Shown here in pieces: positions 20,323-31,151 of a stretch of 64,000 nt of DNA; position 1 is the stretch's first letter; each line of letters begins with the position of its first letter. Under the pieces are notes generated by a model. It was not told where the DNA came from and did no database searches. It worked only from the letters and a program-made list of their open reading frames with translations. The stretch lies in assembly GCF_964340395.1 (NCBI RefSeq), contig NC_135558.1, positions 17,740,771-17,804,770 of the forward strand, in the 5' to 3' direction. The translations under genes and the position numbers were made by a program. This DNA comes from Glandiceps talaboti (Eukaryota; Hemichordata; Enteropneusta; Spengelidae).

Positions 20323-22498
20323 CAGTACTTGTGTTGGTGCACAGAAAATTTTGTTTGCGCGTGCGTGCGTGCGAGAAAGAGCCCGCCAGGACTGTTTCCT
20401 GTTTTTCTGTAACATTCCCACGGCACACGTAGCCTACCACGGCTGAACTTGTACGTTGGATCTGCTCTGATATTAATGATTACTTCAACTGAACTTGAGA
20501 CATTTTTACTTTTTTGTCTTTTTTTTTTAATTTCCTTTTTCCAAGCATCGCGTTTAATTAGCCAGGACAACATTTCTCTTCCCCTGGAGACACAGGAGAG
20601 TTTGCGACAACAATTACGTTTTATATTTAGAGATTTTACGGTCTTGTGAATTTGTTCTGATTTGCCAAAATGGATCAGCCTGGGAAGTCAGTGGAAAATG
20701 ACTTTTTGTTTATGTGAATACAGAAACGAAGAATAATCGTAAGATTGCAAAAAAAATCGTTTTGCATGAAGAAACTGTACAGACATGAATACCTCAATTA
20801 TAGCACAAATACGGACTTGGTCCATAGTCAAGTAACGAAATATAAGTATTCCAAATACATTGATTTACTTTTTGTTTTGTATATATGTTCGTTTTGTGAC
20901 CCGAAAATACTTTTTTTTATATCGATATGACAGGTTTTGCATGTTATAAGCGTCTTTTCGTTGATAGAAAGGTTTCTATTGTGAAGTTTTATGACGAACA
21001 ATTTATTAACTTATATTTCTGTAGCTACACAATGATGGTGTGTAACTGGCATTATATCATGTACAAGCCAAGTGTCTACGTCACAATTTATTCACTGCTC
21101 AAAACATGAGTCCAAATCGCCATTAATTTTTTTCCAAAATTTCATAAATTATACTTGAGAAGGTATAATTATATTATTCCCATATATCTGTCTTCATTCA
21201 GCCTGAAAAATCTCGCGACCTAAGAGTTTATCCCTACTCGTCTAGTGACTCGCAGTGACAAGGCTCCCTAGGTCGCTTGTAGTTTCCTCAGCTGAACAAA
21301 GAAAACATTGCGGAATAATATCTTATTATATAAGGAGTTCTAGGTATATGATATTGTTATTTATTTAATATTGAATTGATTTAAACCGTGGTTCTTCAAA
21401 CAGAAACTCTTATAGTGTCAAGATTTGAAATCATTCATACCTTGTTATTTGATATGTGTAATCTAGAAAACCACCTGTTGCGTTATTTCACGTCAAAGTT
21501 CATTCACGAGTAACATGATACTGTTTACCCACTCTTAGCGCTCCTAGAGGTCAAACTATACAATCTTTTGTCTTTTCGACAAATACCCTCGCTAAGCTGA
21601 TAAGATAGGGTTGTATATTGATATGACCCATTTGATTTTTTTAAAAGAAATAAAACGACGTATCTTGTGGGCATATATTTAAGTTTCTCATTTTAAATAT
21701 TTCATCTCTCCTATTGTATCACTCATATCTTATCTCAAATATTTTTAAAATGTAAACTTACTAGAGGAGATGAAGAGTGCAATGATGAAAATATAATCTG
21801 CTGCATCTATTGTAGGTACGCCGTGTCGGGGCGCCCTCACTCGTCGACCAACTCCTTTCTGGGTCGTTGAGGGCGGAGCACCATGACGTATCTGGCAGCG
21901 TGATGGAAATACTACACATATTTATTATAGCTGTAAAAATGCGAGTCCCTGAATTTGAAAATGCAACGAGAAATAAATGTAAGTCCACTGCTTATCCTAA
22001 CTTTATTTCCTGCTACCCCCCCCCCCCCACCCAGAAATTCTGATATATTGTTTTCAATTACTTTACTGAAATAGGACATTTACCTATAGTTGGAAAGAAC
22101 CCTATACATTGAAACTATATTTATATAAAATCACATATACGAATCTATAACAGCTATCACCATATCTATATCACTACTTCCAATACGAGAGTTGCTGCTA
22201 CATATACAGCGGTAATTGCAGCCGTGTTTTGGCGATCAGCGGTTCATAGGGGCGTGTAATATTTCTTAGATTGTTGTTTTCCTGGTCTACAGACTAAATA
22301 TAACAACCTTTTGACTATATATTCCCACCTGTAAGGAAAAACGGCTTTAAAAAATATTTCTACTAGTATAGAGATTGATACATTTGTAGCAGCAGGATTC
22401 GTGCGATATTTTCCTAAGAAAACAGCAATCCAGAGCGGCAATCTAAGCAATATACGTTCCCCTGTGAGCGGGTACCGTAACGTGAATTTATGGTCATG
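20323..22498. other. Intergenic region downstream of the bHLH gene
   Basis: Mostly AT-rich DNA without a supported gene. It includes a diverged MITE-1 relative (21811-21897) and a poly-C run at about 22016-22028. A weak hairpin lies at about 21212-21276 (GCGACCTAAG versus CCTAGGTCGC). Confidence 0.5.
21811..21897. mobile_element. Diverged MITE-1 relative
   Basis: Shares the MITE-1 arms (GTACGCCGTG, CGCCCTCAC, then GAGGGCG and ATGACGTATC) but has a different centre. It also lacks the outermost TAGACTG bases. It is smaller than the complete copies and has no clear 9-bp duplication, so it is old or from a sister subfamily. Confidence 0.65.
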
Positions 22499-22640
22499 GT
22501 GGACAAAGATATGGTTAGAGTGGTCGGCTTTGAATCTACATTATGTACACAGGTTGCAGGTTCAAGCCCCGTCGCTGCCGTTTTGTGTAAATGGCTAAAG
22601 TCCTTGGGCAAGATTTAAACCACGATTGTGACACATTCAT
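22499..22640 (+). mobile_element. tRNA-derived SINE, second family
   Basis: A pol III A box (TGGTTAGAGTGG, 22512-22523) and B box (GGTTCAAGCCCC, 22559-22570) sit in tRNA spacing. They are followed by a TCCTTGGGCAAGA motif, a conserved 3' segment in many animal tRNA-SINEs. The sequence differs from the SINE at 13161. The minus-strand frame at 22414-22611 containing GLEPATC is the antisense of the B box, a well-known false protein prediction. Confidence 0.75.
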
Positions 22641-22708
22641 AACAAGTTGTCGTTCATGTTAGAGTTTCTTCTCGTAATGACGAAATACCTGGAATTTCTT
22701 GAATGCAC

Positions 22709-23025
22709 TGACGTATCTAGACTGTAATATACGTCGTGACGTTCCGCCCTCACCGGCCTCCTAGGGGTTGGCCGATGTGTGAGGGCGCCCCGCCACGGCC
22801 AATCTGACTGGTGTGGTAAAAGCAGCTAGATGCCTTTACTTACCTCTATATGTCCATCGTTTTGTGTCGTTTGTTTTGTTCCGAGTGATCGCCGCCTTCC
22901 CGCCTTCGTGGGAACAAAGCGATGGAAATAGAGGTAAATAAAGGCTTCTAGCCGCTTTCACCACATCAGATTTTAATCAGATTGCGTCACGACGTACCTT
23001 AAGGCCTTACAGACTATGACGTATC
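22709..23025. mobile_element. MITE-1 copy at left edge of the array, carrying a second nested MITE
   Basis: The outer element runs 22718-23016, with ends TAGACTGTAA and CTTACAGACTA. It is flanked by a perfect 9-bp duplication TGACGTATC (22709-22717 and 23017-23025). About 180 bp of another inverted-repeat element (22801-22972) interrupts its right arm. The C blocks of the array carry the same MITE-1 and the same right-hand TGACGTATC, but not the left one. This site is therefore the original insertion, and homology with the array begins inside the MITE. Confidence 0.85.
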
Positions 23026-23337
23026 GAGACTGTTATTTCTTCCGAAAAACTCCTCGTATAATTAAGCGACCGTTATTTTGTTTGTTGGCCATGCATTGTG
23101 GGAAATAGAAGGTGAAACGTTGTTGACCTTTCTAGGACTGTTATACATGTAATATGCCAATGTCCAACCGAACTTCACCTCCAGTCTGCTGAAACTAAAA
23201 TCACGTGGGGACGCGACAACGTTATCATGTTTATAAATATGAACGCTTTAATAGGGGCATAGTGCGAGAGTAACACAGTTACACCGAGACAATACATTAC
23301 AATCGGAATCCATTTTGTTCAGCGATGTAGACTGTTC
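22718..23337. repeat. Partial, diverged C block at left edge (C0')
   Basis: Corresponds to the last 413 bp of a C block (from MITE-1 onward) plus the nested MITE. It carries many more differences from the consensus than interior blocks do, for example around 23030-23110 and 23220-23240. It is the least homogenised unit. Confidence 0.85.
22801..22972. mobile_element. Nested inverted-repeat MITE (second family)
   Basis: Its ends are AATCTGACTGGTGTGG and the near-inverse CCACATCAGATT. Inverted similarity continues for about 55 bp (GCTAGATGCCTTTACTTACC versus the inverse of GGTAAATAAAGGCTTCTAGC). It is absent from every C-block copy of MITE-1, so it inserted here after the array ancestor split off, or was never captured. 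Confidence 0.75.
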
Positions 23338-23707
23338 TATTAATCTATTCTGTGAGTGGGACATAGTTTTCTCAGTGAAATAAGCATAGTGTCACATAAA
23401 CCCATCGCGCCACTTGTATACACCAGATATATTTGGGTGATCCTATATTTTTTTATGTTTCCCATTAATTTTTCATAGCAACTATGGGTCGACCGGTCGG
23501 TCGTAAGAGTACTGTAGTAATGTTCAAAACCTGAAACTCCAAATAGCTCCAGTCTGTAAATGAGTAATGAGTGTTGTGTACTAAGGCAGCTTACAAATGG
23601 GGCCGTATTCAAAAAATGTTCTCGCTCAAATAAAGTAATCTCTTATTAAATGCAAAATAAATACCCACAACTATAACATTTACTGCAACAATATTTATTT
23701 CAAGCTG

Positions 23708-23831
23708 CACCTGGTATAGTCCTGCTTGCATACGGAGGAATTCGGGACTCGATTCTGACAATTGTCCCTTAGAGTCAAGTCAGTAATACAGACTCGTGCA
23801 CCGTCATGTAAGCAGGACTACACCTGGTATA
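23708..23831. mobile_element. Small inverted-repeat element in K block with 11-bp flanking repeats
   Basis: The core 23719-23820 has inverted ends (GTCCTGCTTGCATACGG and CCGTCATGTAAGCAGGAC). It is flanked by perfect direct repeats CACCTGGTATA (23708-23718 and 23821-23831). It looks like a roughly 100-bp MITE whose 9-11-bp duplication would fit the Mutator superfamily. The same element sits at the same offset (about +370) in every K block, so it entered before amplification. Confidence 0.7.
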
Positions 23832-24356
23832 TCATCTCTATTACATTAAAATACATTACAACAACACGTGTACTTTGAAAACAATTATGGCAATTCACTG
23901 TGAAATCTGAAAAAAATCACACGGTTCTAATAAAGGAAACTAAGCGCTATAAACGTGTGCGTAAACGTGTTCGGTTTGAATGTCCACCAAGATCCATTCA
24001 CAATCGACATGCCTGTGTACTGACTTCCAATGGTAGATGATTAGTACAAGCTGACTCCATGCAATTTTCTTGAGGCATTATTGAATTTTGAATCATGGCG
24101 TAGACAATCATGAATATGTGTACATGTAAATTTTTAACGACAAGGTGGAATCAGGCGCAAATGTTACTTGTTAATGCATATAGTTTCAGGTTTTTTGTGT
24201 CCGGCTGAACTCAATCTGTTTTGAACTAATTTCTTAGTGTCTTATTACATATAACTGTCCGCAAATAATTGTATTTTCTTTAACAGCAATGCAATTATCT
24301 ATGCACAAATCACTACAATTGGAGACTTCAGTTAGAAGGTTTCCTGCTCGGTCAGG

Positions 24357-24773
24357 TTAGTGTCCACAGCGTTGTTGGCTGCAGGTTTTACAGACCTTAT
24401 TGCCATGGTACTGGTTGTTCTCGTCTTTCCACAGCTTTCCATATTTGCTGAGAATGATGCCTCGTCCATTTTCTTTTACAATAATGGACCGGTCACATGG
24501 AACTTCATACCCTGTAGAGATCCATTTTCCATCCCTAGTTACGACGGATATGATGTTCCCTACCATTTGAAGGCTGTCATTCGAATCTATTGCCACGTAG
24601 CCTCTAGGCCTGATTATGTGTTCATAGTTAGCTGACTGTTTCACAGCAAAAGACACTCCTTTGATTGCTGCATCAATTTCCCGTGAATCGCGTAATAGTA
24701 ACTGACGGTCATTATCAGCCTTTACGAAGATCGTAGTAGGATAGGCATTGGCAACATGGTACTTTGGGGCCAT
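24357..24773 (-). CDS. Unrecognised 138-residue protein, K-block gene copy 1
   Basis: A single-exon open frame, MAPKYHVANAYPTTIFVKAD at its N-terminus, with no signal peptide or membrane segment. Alternating hydrophobic and polar residues (IFVKAD, GYVAIDS, VGNIISVVTR, RSIIVKENGRG) suggest a small beta-rich fold. It ends in a Cys-containing tail, CKTCSQQRCGH (C-x2-C-x4-C-x-H), which could bind a metal. I do not recognise the family and assign no function. The start has A at -3 and G at +4. Upstream on the same strand are a TATA-like box 60-69 bp before the ATG and CCAAT motifs, so an independent compact gene is plausible. The frame is intact in all seven K blocks, but the surrounding non-coding DNA is equally conserved, so intactness does not by itself show selection. 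The antisense frame 24360-24635 is a shadow. Confidence 0.65.
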   Translation of the reverse strand: MAPKYHVANAYPTTIFVKADNDRQLLLRDSREIDAAIKGVSFAVKQSANYEHIIRPRGYVAIDSNDSLQMVGNIISVVTRDGKWISTGYEVPCDRSIIVKENGRGIILSKYGKLWKDENNQYHGNKVCKTCSQQRCGH

Positions 24774-24832
24774 TCTGACAGCTACTATTTCGACAAGTGC
24801 GTTCTAGTCAATAAACACGTACCTACCCATTT

Positions 24833-24842
24833 ATTTTATATA
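24833..24842 (-). promoter_or_regulatory. Putative TATA box of the K-block gene
   Basis: The minus strand reads TATATAAAAT, 60-69 bp upstream of the ATG at 24773. That would put the transcription start about 30-40 bp before the ATG. CCAAT/ATTGG motifs follow further upstream (24871-24875 and 24908-24912). The same sequence lies upstream of the other six copies. Confidence 0.5.
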
Positions 24843-25870
24843 TGTATAGTTTAGTCTCTTTGAGAGGCTAGTTCATTGGAGCATCGAGAAGCACGTGTTT
24901 CAATAAACCAATCAGCGTTCTCCATTTTCAAATTCCTTAATTTACACAACATATTGATTATATTCGTAGGCAAAGGATGGTTCATACCATATATGGTAAT
25001 AAAAAAACACATGGATGACAACAATTCTTGTATACGGTGTAAACTTCCAGTACGCTAAACTTATTATGCGTTCATTAGTTTATAGTGTTTTAAACATTTA
25101 ATGTAGGTTTTCTTTTTACTTATTGTTTGAATTTGATGTGTAGTGAAACATTTTGCCTTCTTCGACAAGACAACACATTAAAATGGGAATCTATTTTGTT
25201 CAGCAATGTAGACTGTTCAATTAATCCGTTCTGTGAGTGGGACATAGTTTTCTCAGTGAAATATGCATAGTGTCACATAAACCCATCGAGCCACTTGTAT
25301 ACTGGAACAATGACAATTAGTAACTTAATGCTGTCTGTTTACTTAAGGAATCGTCTAAAATTGTTTGACATCCTGTGTTAGATGCTCAAAGAAATACCGC
25401 AAATATTAAATATGTGCGTCGCTGAGAAACAAGCACTCATAGTCTAATAGTCTGATAGATATGTGCTCAATTTTTAGCACAACTGAACTAATAAGGTTCA
25501 GTAGTGCTACAGGCATCGAGTGGTGCCTGTCCGTAAACGTTAACATCCCCGGCTGAACATAATGAAACCAAAACGTTGTTATACTTATAATGTGCCTAAA
25601 GAAAACAATGATACACGTTATTTCATAGTGTTTTAAACATTTATATAGGTTTTCTTTTTAAAACGACAGACAACCTGCTATTAGCCATTATACGATGTTC
25701 CGAGTGACGAAGTTTCACTAAGACCTGTGCAAAGGAAGGCTCGCGGCTCATATTCAGGAGTCATACCACATACGTACTGTGCAGAGCGATGCGGAGTGCG
25801 ATGCGATCAACCACCTTAGTATATACAGGGCCTAGGGAAGCTTGCACATCCTAGCAAATCGATGTGCACA

Positions 25871-25908
25871 TCCTAGCACTAGGATGTGGCCACATCCTAG
25901 TGCTAGGA
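25871..25908. repeat. Perfect 38-bp spacerless palindrome in C block 1
   Basis: Two 19-nt arms (TCCTAGCACTAGGATGTGG and its exact inverse) meet with no spacer. Inside it lies a smaller hairpin, CACATCCTAG-CA-CTAGGATGTG (25867-25888). Two copies of the 10-bp palindrome CATAGCTATG follow at about 25916-25941. The same structure is in all C blocks, including the partial last one (63478-63515). Confidence 0.95.
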
Positions 25909-26831
25909 AAAAGAGCATAGCTATGTACCAGCATAGCTATGTTACCCACCATATTCTTGATTGAAATTCACCATATTCGTCCCTGTTGACAAGTAATGTA
26001 ACGTACAACTACTTCCGGGTTTTGAGGATTGCTTCGATTTGAATATTTGTTTCGAACAACAATGGCGATAGCCACGTACAGTTACCGACACAGATAAATA
26101 TATACGCACAAACATCGTTTCCTAAATGACCTCTATTTTCATATATGTAGTACAGCCATTAATAGCCATATTTAATAACCATTATGGGCAAAGATTATGG
26201 CAAACAATTTCCTTTCAGTGCACAAATTCGAGGCGAACTTCTTCCACATAAATATCAACCTGGGATGAGTGACACAGGGTCCCCCCCCCCCCTGTTGAGG
26301 CAATCCCGTGACGTAAGTCTATACCGGCGTTAGAGCTCGTGTGATTGGTTGGAGGGCATGAAGCGGTATTTAAACTGAATTCAAATACCGGGATGTTGCC
26401 GATAATTAACACATATGAATACTGTGATGTAGATGGTGGAAATTGATTTTTAAATCACCGAAATTTGTAGTCCATGTGCGATGAAAGGTAAAGATTTTAG
26501 CTGAATCGAAAGGCCAGAGTCCTGTAAATTACGTATACTGAGTGTTTATTGTCGTTTAAGATTGATTTGGGTGTTTTTTGAGGCTTGAAAAGAGGGACAG
26601 AGAAAGACCTTGAGTGAACCCTTGTGTTTTTTTTATAGTGATGGGTACAAAAAACTTAAGTATACCCCCATGAGTATCTGTTTATTTGCTGGTTTATTTA
26701 ATTATTTTATTTGTCCCTATACTTGTCGTTCGTTTGCTTGTTCATTTGTCATTTATTTGATGGTTTATTTATTTGTTTTGTTTTTTGTTTTGTTTTGTTT
26801 GTCACATGGTTCCTGGGTCCCCTGTGATCTC

Positions 26832-26946
26832 GACTGTAAGATACGTCGTGCCGTTCCGCCCTCACCGGCCTCCGAGGGGTTGGCCGATGTGTGAGGGCGC
26901 CCCGTCACGGCGTACCTTATAAAGGCCTTACAGACTATGACGTATC
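26832..26946. mobile_element. MITE-1 copy inside C block 1
   Basis: 106-bp element (26832-26937) followed by the right-hand TGACGTATC (26938-26946). The left TGACGTATC and outermost TA are missing; the sequence before it is GTGATCTC instead. The other C blocks carry it at 28858, 32762, 34788, 36813, 40705, 42730, 46636, 48662, 52572, 54597, 58505 and 60529 (starts). Confidence 0.85.
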
Positions 26947-27244
26947 GAAACTGTTATTTCTTCTGAAAAACTGCTTGTACAAGCGACCGTTATTTTGTTT
27001 GTTGACCATTGTGGGAAATAAAAGGTAAAACGTTGTTGACCTTTCTAGGACTGTTATACATGTAATATGCCAACCGAACTCCACCTCCAGTCTGCTGAAA
27101 CTAAAATCACGTGGGGACGCGACAATGTCATCATGTTTATATGAACGCTTCTTTAGGGGCATAGTGCGAGAGTAACACAGTACAGTTACACCGAGACAAT
27201 ACATTACAATCGGAATTTATTTTGTTCAGCGGTGCAGACTGTTC

Positions 27245-29270
27245 AATTAATCCGTTCTGTGAGTGGGACATAGTTTTCTCAGTGAAATATGCATAGTGTC
27301 ACATAAACCCATCGAGCCACTTGTATACTGGAACAATGACAATTAGTAACTTAATGCTGTCTGTTTACTTAAGGAATCGTCTAAAATTGTTTGACATCCT
27401 GTGTTAGATGCTCAAAGAAATACCGCAAATATTAAATATGTGCGTCGCTGAGAAACAAGCACTCATAGTCTAATAGTCTGATAGATATGTGCTCAATTTT
27501 TAGCACAACTGAACTAATAAGGTTCAGTAGTGCTACAGGCATCGAGTGGTGCCTGTCCGTAAATGTTAACATCCCCGGCTGAACATAATGAAACCAAAAC
27601 GTTGTTATACTTATAATGTGCCTAAAGAAAACAATGATACACGTTATTTCATAGTGTTTTAAACATTTATATAGGTTTTCTTTTTAAAACGACAGACAAC
27701 CTGCTATTAGCCATTATACGATGTTCCGAGTGACGAAGTTTCACTAAGACCTGTGCAAAGGAAGGCTCGCGGCTCATATTCAGGAGTCATACCACATACG
27801 TACTGTGCAGAGCGATGCGGAGTGCGATGCGATCAACCACCTTAGTATATACAGGGCCTAGGGAAGCTTGCACATCCTAGCAAATCGATGTGCACATCCT
27901 AGCACTAGGATGTGGCCACATCCTAGTGCTAGGAAAAAGAGCATAGCTATGTACCAGCATAGCTATGTTACCCACCATATTCTTGATTGAAATTCACCAT
28001 ATTCGTCCCTGTTGACAAGTAATGTAACGTACAACTACTTCCGGGTTTTGAGGATTGCTTCGATTTGAATATTTGTTTCGAACAACAATGGCGATAGCCA
28101 CGTACAGTTACCGACACAGATAAATATATACGCACAAACATCGTTTCCTAAATGACCTCTATTTTCATATATGTAGTACAGCCATTAATAGCCATATTTA
28201 ATAACCATTATGGGCAAAGATTATGGCAAACAATTTCCTTTCAGTGCACAAATTCGAGGCGAACTTCTTCCACATAAATATCAACCTGGGATGAGTGACA
28301 CAGGGTCCCCCCCCCCCCTGTTGAGGCAATCCCGTGACGTAAGTCTATACCGGCGTTAGAGCTCGTGTGATTGGTTGGAGGGCATGAAGCGGTATTTAAA
28401 CTGAATTCAAATACCGGGATGTTGCCGATAATTAACACATATGAATACTGTGATGTAGATGGTGGAAATTGATTTTTAAATCACCGAAATTTGTAGTCCA
28501 TGTGCGATGAAAGGTAAAGATTTTAGCTGAATCGAAAGGCCAGAGTCCTGTAAATTACGTATACTGAGTGTTTATTGTCGTTTAAGATTGATTTGGGTGT
28601 TTTTTGAGGCTTGAAAAGAGGGACAGAGAAAGACCTTGAGTGAACCCTTGTGTTTTTTTTATAGTGATGGGTACAAAAAACTTAAGTATACCCCCATGAG
28701 TATCTGTTTATTTGCTGGTTTATTTAATTATTTTATTTGTCCCTATACTTGTCGTTCGTTTGCTTGTTCATTTGTCATTTATTTGATGGTTTATTTATTT
28801 GTTTTGTTTTTTGTTTTGTTTTGTTTGTCACATGGTTCCTGGGTCCCCTGTGATCTCGACTGTAAGATACGTCGTGCCGTTCCGCCCTCACCGGCCTCCG
28901 AGGGGTTGGCCGATGTGTGAGGGCGCCCCGTCACGGCGTACCTTATAAAGGCCTTACAGACTATGACGTATCGAAACTGTTATTTCTTCTGAAAAACTGC
29001 TTGTACAAGCGACCGTTATTTTGTTTGTTGACCATTGTGGGAAATAAAAGGTAAAACGTTGTTGACCTTTCTAGGACTGTTATACATGTAATATGCCAAC
29101 CGAACTCCACCTCCAGTCTGCTGAAACTAAAATCACGTGGGGACGCGACAATGTCATCATGTTTATATGAACGCTTCTTTAGGGGCATAGTGCGAGAGTA
29201 ACACAGTACAGTTACACCGAGACAATACATTACAATCGGAATTTATTTTGTTCAGCGGTGCAGACTGTTC
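27245..29270. repeat. C block 2
   Basis: 2026 bp, poly-C of 12, GTAAATG allele. Begins at a chimeric C-C junction and ends at K2. Confidence 0.95.
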
Positions 29271-31151
29271 TATTAATCTATTCTGTGAGTGGGACATAGT
29301 TTTCTCAGTGAAATAAGAATAGTGTCACATAAACCCATCGCGCCACTTGTATACACCAGATGTATTAGGGTGATCCTATATTTTTTTATGTTTCCCATTA
29401 ATTTTTCATAGCAACTATGGGTCGACCGGTCGGTCGTAAGAGTACTGTACTACTGTTCAAAACCCGAAACTCCAAATAGCTCCAGTCTGTAAATGAGTAA
29501 TGAGTGTTGTGCACTAAGGCAGCTTACAAATGGGGCCGTATTCAAAAAATGCTCTCGCTCAAATAAAGTAATCTCTTATTAAATGCAAAATAAATACCCA
29601 CAACTATAACATTTACTGCAACAATATTTATTTCAAGCTGCACCTGGTATAGTCCTGCTTGCATACGGAGGAATTCGGGACTCGATTCTGACAATTGTCC
29701 CTTAGAGTCAAGTCAGTAATACAGACTCGTGCACCGTCATGTAAGCAGGACTACACCTGGTATATCATCTCTATTACATTAAAATACATTACAACAACAC
29801 GTGTACTTTGAAAACAATTATGGCAATTCACTGTGAAATCTGAAAAAAATCACACGGTTCTAATAAAGGAAACTAAGCGCTATAAACGTGTGCGTAAACG
29901 TGTTCGGTTTGAATGTCCACCAAGATCCATTCACAATCGACATGCCTGTGTACTGACTTCCAATGGTAGATGATTAGTACAAGCTGACTCCATGCAATTT
30001 TCTTGAGGCATTATTGAATTTTGAATCATGGCGTAGACAATCATGAATATGTGTACATGTAAATTTTTAACGACAAGGTGGAATCAGGCGCAAATGTTAC
30101 TTGTTAATGCATATAGTTTCAGGTTTTTTGTGTCCGGCTGAACTCAATCTGTTTTGAACTAATTTCTTAGTGTCTTATTACATATAACTGTCCGCAAATA
30201 ATTGTATTTTCTTTAACAGCAATGCAATTATCTATGCACAAATCACTACAATTGGAGACTTCAGTTAGAAGGTTTCCTGCTCGGTCAGGTTAGTGTCCAC
30301 AGCGTTGTTGGCTGCAGGTTTTACAGACCTTATTGCCATGGTACTGGTTGTTCTCGTCTTTCCACAGCTTTCCATATTTGCTGAGAATGATGCCTCGTCC
30401 ATTTTCTTTTACAATAATGGACCGGTCACATGGAACTTCATACCCTGTAGAGATCCATTTTCCATCCCTAGTTACGACGGATATGATGTTCCCTACCATT
30501 TGAAGGCTGTCATTCGAATCTATTGCCACGTAGCCTCTAGGCCTGATTATGTGTTCATAGTTAGCTGACTGTTTCACAGCAAAAGACACTCCTTTGATTG
30601 CTGCATCAATTTCCCGTGAATCGCGTAATAGTAACTGACGGTCATTATCAGCCTTTACGAAGATCGTAGTAGGATAGGCATTGGCAACATGGTACTTTGG
30701 GGCCATTCTGACAGCTACTATTTCGACAAGTGCGTTCTAGTCAATAAACACGTACCTACCCATTTATTTTATATATGTATAGTTTAGTCTCTTTGAGAGG
30801 CTAGTTCATTGGAGCATCGAGAAGCACGTGTTTCAATAAACCAATCAGCGTTCTCCATTTTCAAATTCCTTAATTTACACAACATATTGATTATATTCGT
30901 AGGCAAAGGATGGTTCATACCATATATGGTAATAAAAAAACACATGGATGACAACAATTCTTGTATACGGTGTAAACTTCCAGTACGCTAAACTTATTAT
31001 GCGTTCATTAGTTTATAGTGTTTTAAACATTTAATGTAGGTTTTCTTTTTACTTATTGTTTGAATTTGATGTGTAGTGAAACATTTTGCCTTCTTCGACA
31101 AGACAACACATTAAAATGGGAATCTATTTTGTTCAGCAATGTAGACTGTTC
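29271..31151. repeat. K block 2
   Basis: 1881 bp, poly-A of 7. Confidence 0.95.
30290..30706 (-). CDS. Unrecognised 138-residue protein, K-block gene copy 2
   Basis: Protein identical to copy 1, with the same upstream TATA and CCAAT context (TATA near 30766-30775). Confidence 0.65.
   Translation of the reverse strand: MAPKYHVANAYPTTIFVKADNDRQLLLRDSREIDAAIKGVSFAVKQSANYEHIIRPRGYVAIDSNDSLQMVGNIISVVTRDGKWISTGYEVPCDRSIIVKENGRGIILSKYGKLWKDENNQYHGNKVCKTCSQQRCGH

Larger units (their letters stand above)
23338..25218. repeat. K block 1
   Basis: 1881 bp, poly-A tract of 7. Its first 290 bp or so differ from K2-K7 at scattered positions (for example ATATATTTGGG versus ATGTATTAGGG and TAGTAATG versus TACTACTG). 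After about 23620 it is identical to its neighbours, marking a homogenisation boundary. Confidence 0.95.
25219..27244. repeat. C block 1
   Basis: 2026 bp, poly-C tract of 12, GTAAACG allele. Layout: the K-proximal direct repeat, the 38-bp palindrome (25871-25908), a 899-bp segment found only inside the array (25933-26831), then MITE-1 (26832-26937) and the direct repeat that leads to the next block. The small frames at 26215-26412, 26610-26894 and 26935-27204 have no family features. Two of them run through the poly-C tract or the MITE, so no gene is called. Confidence 0.95.

Noticed and set aside
22414-22611. Minus-strand frame with GLEPATC
   Set aside because: This string is the antisense translation of a tRNA-type B box and marks a SINE, not a protein.
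24360-24635. Plus-strand 91-residue frame opposite the K gene
   Set aside because: Exact antisense of the better-supported 138-residue frame, which has the start context and TATA box.
26215-26412. Minus-strand frame across the poly-C tract of C blocks (65 or 79 residues)
   Set aside because: Its length and reading frame change with the poly-C length, and it disappears in some blocks, so it is not a maintained gene.
26610-26894. 94-residue hydrophobic frame repeated in all C blocks
   Set aside because: Its middle is a T/G-rich simple-sequence stretch (TTTATTTG/TTTTGTTTTG), which gives Leu/Phe/Val by composition. Its C-terminus runs into MITE-1. It is intact in 13 blocks only because the blocks are nearly identical.
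26935-27204. 89-residue minus-strand frame in each C block
   Set aside because: It starts next to the block junction and ends at the MITE target duplication. It has no domain, no promoter signs and no conservation beyond that of the block.
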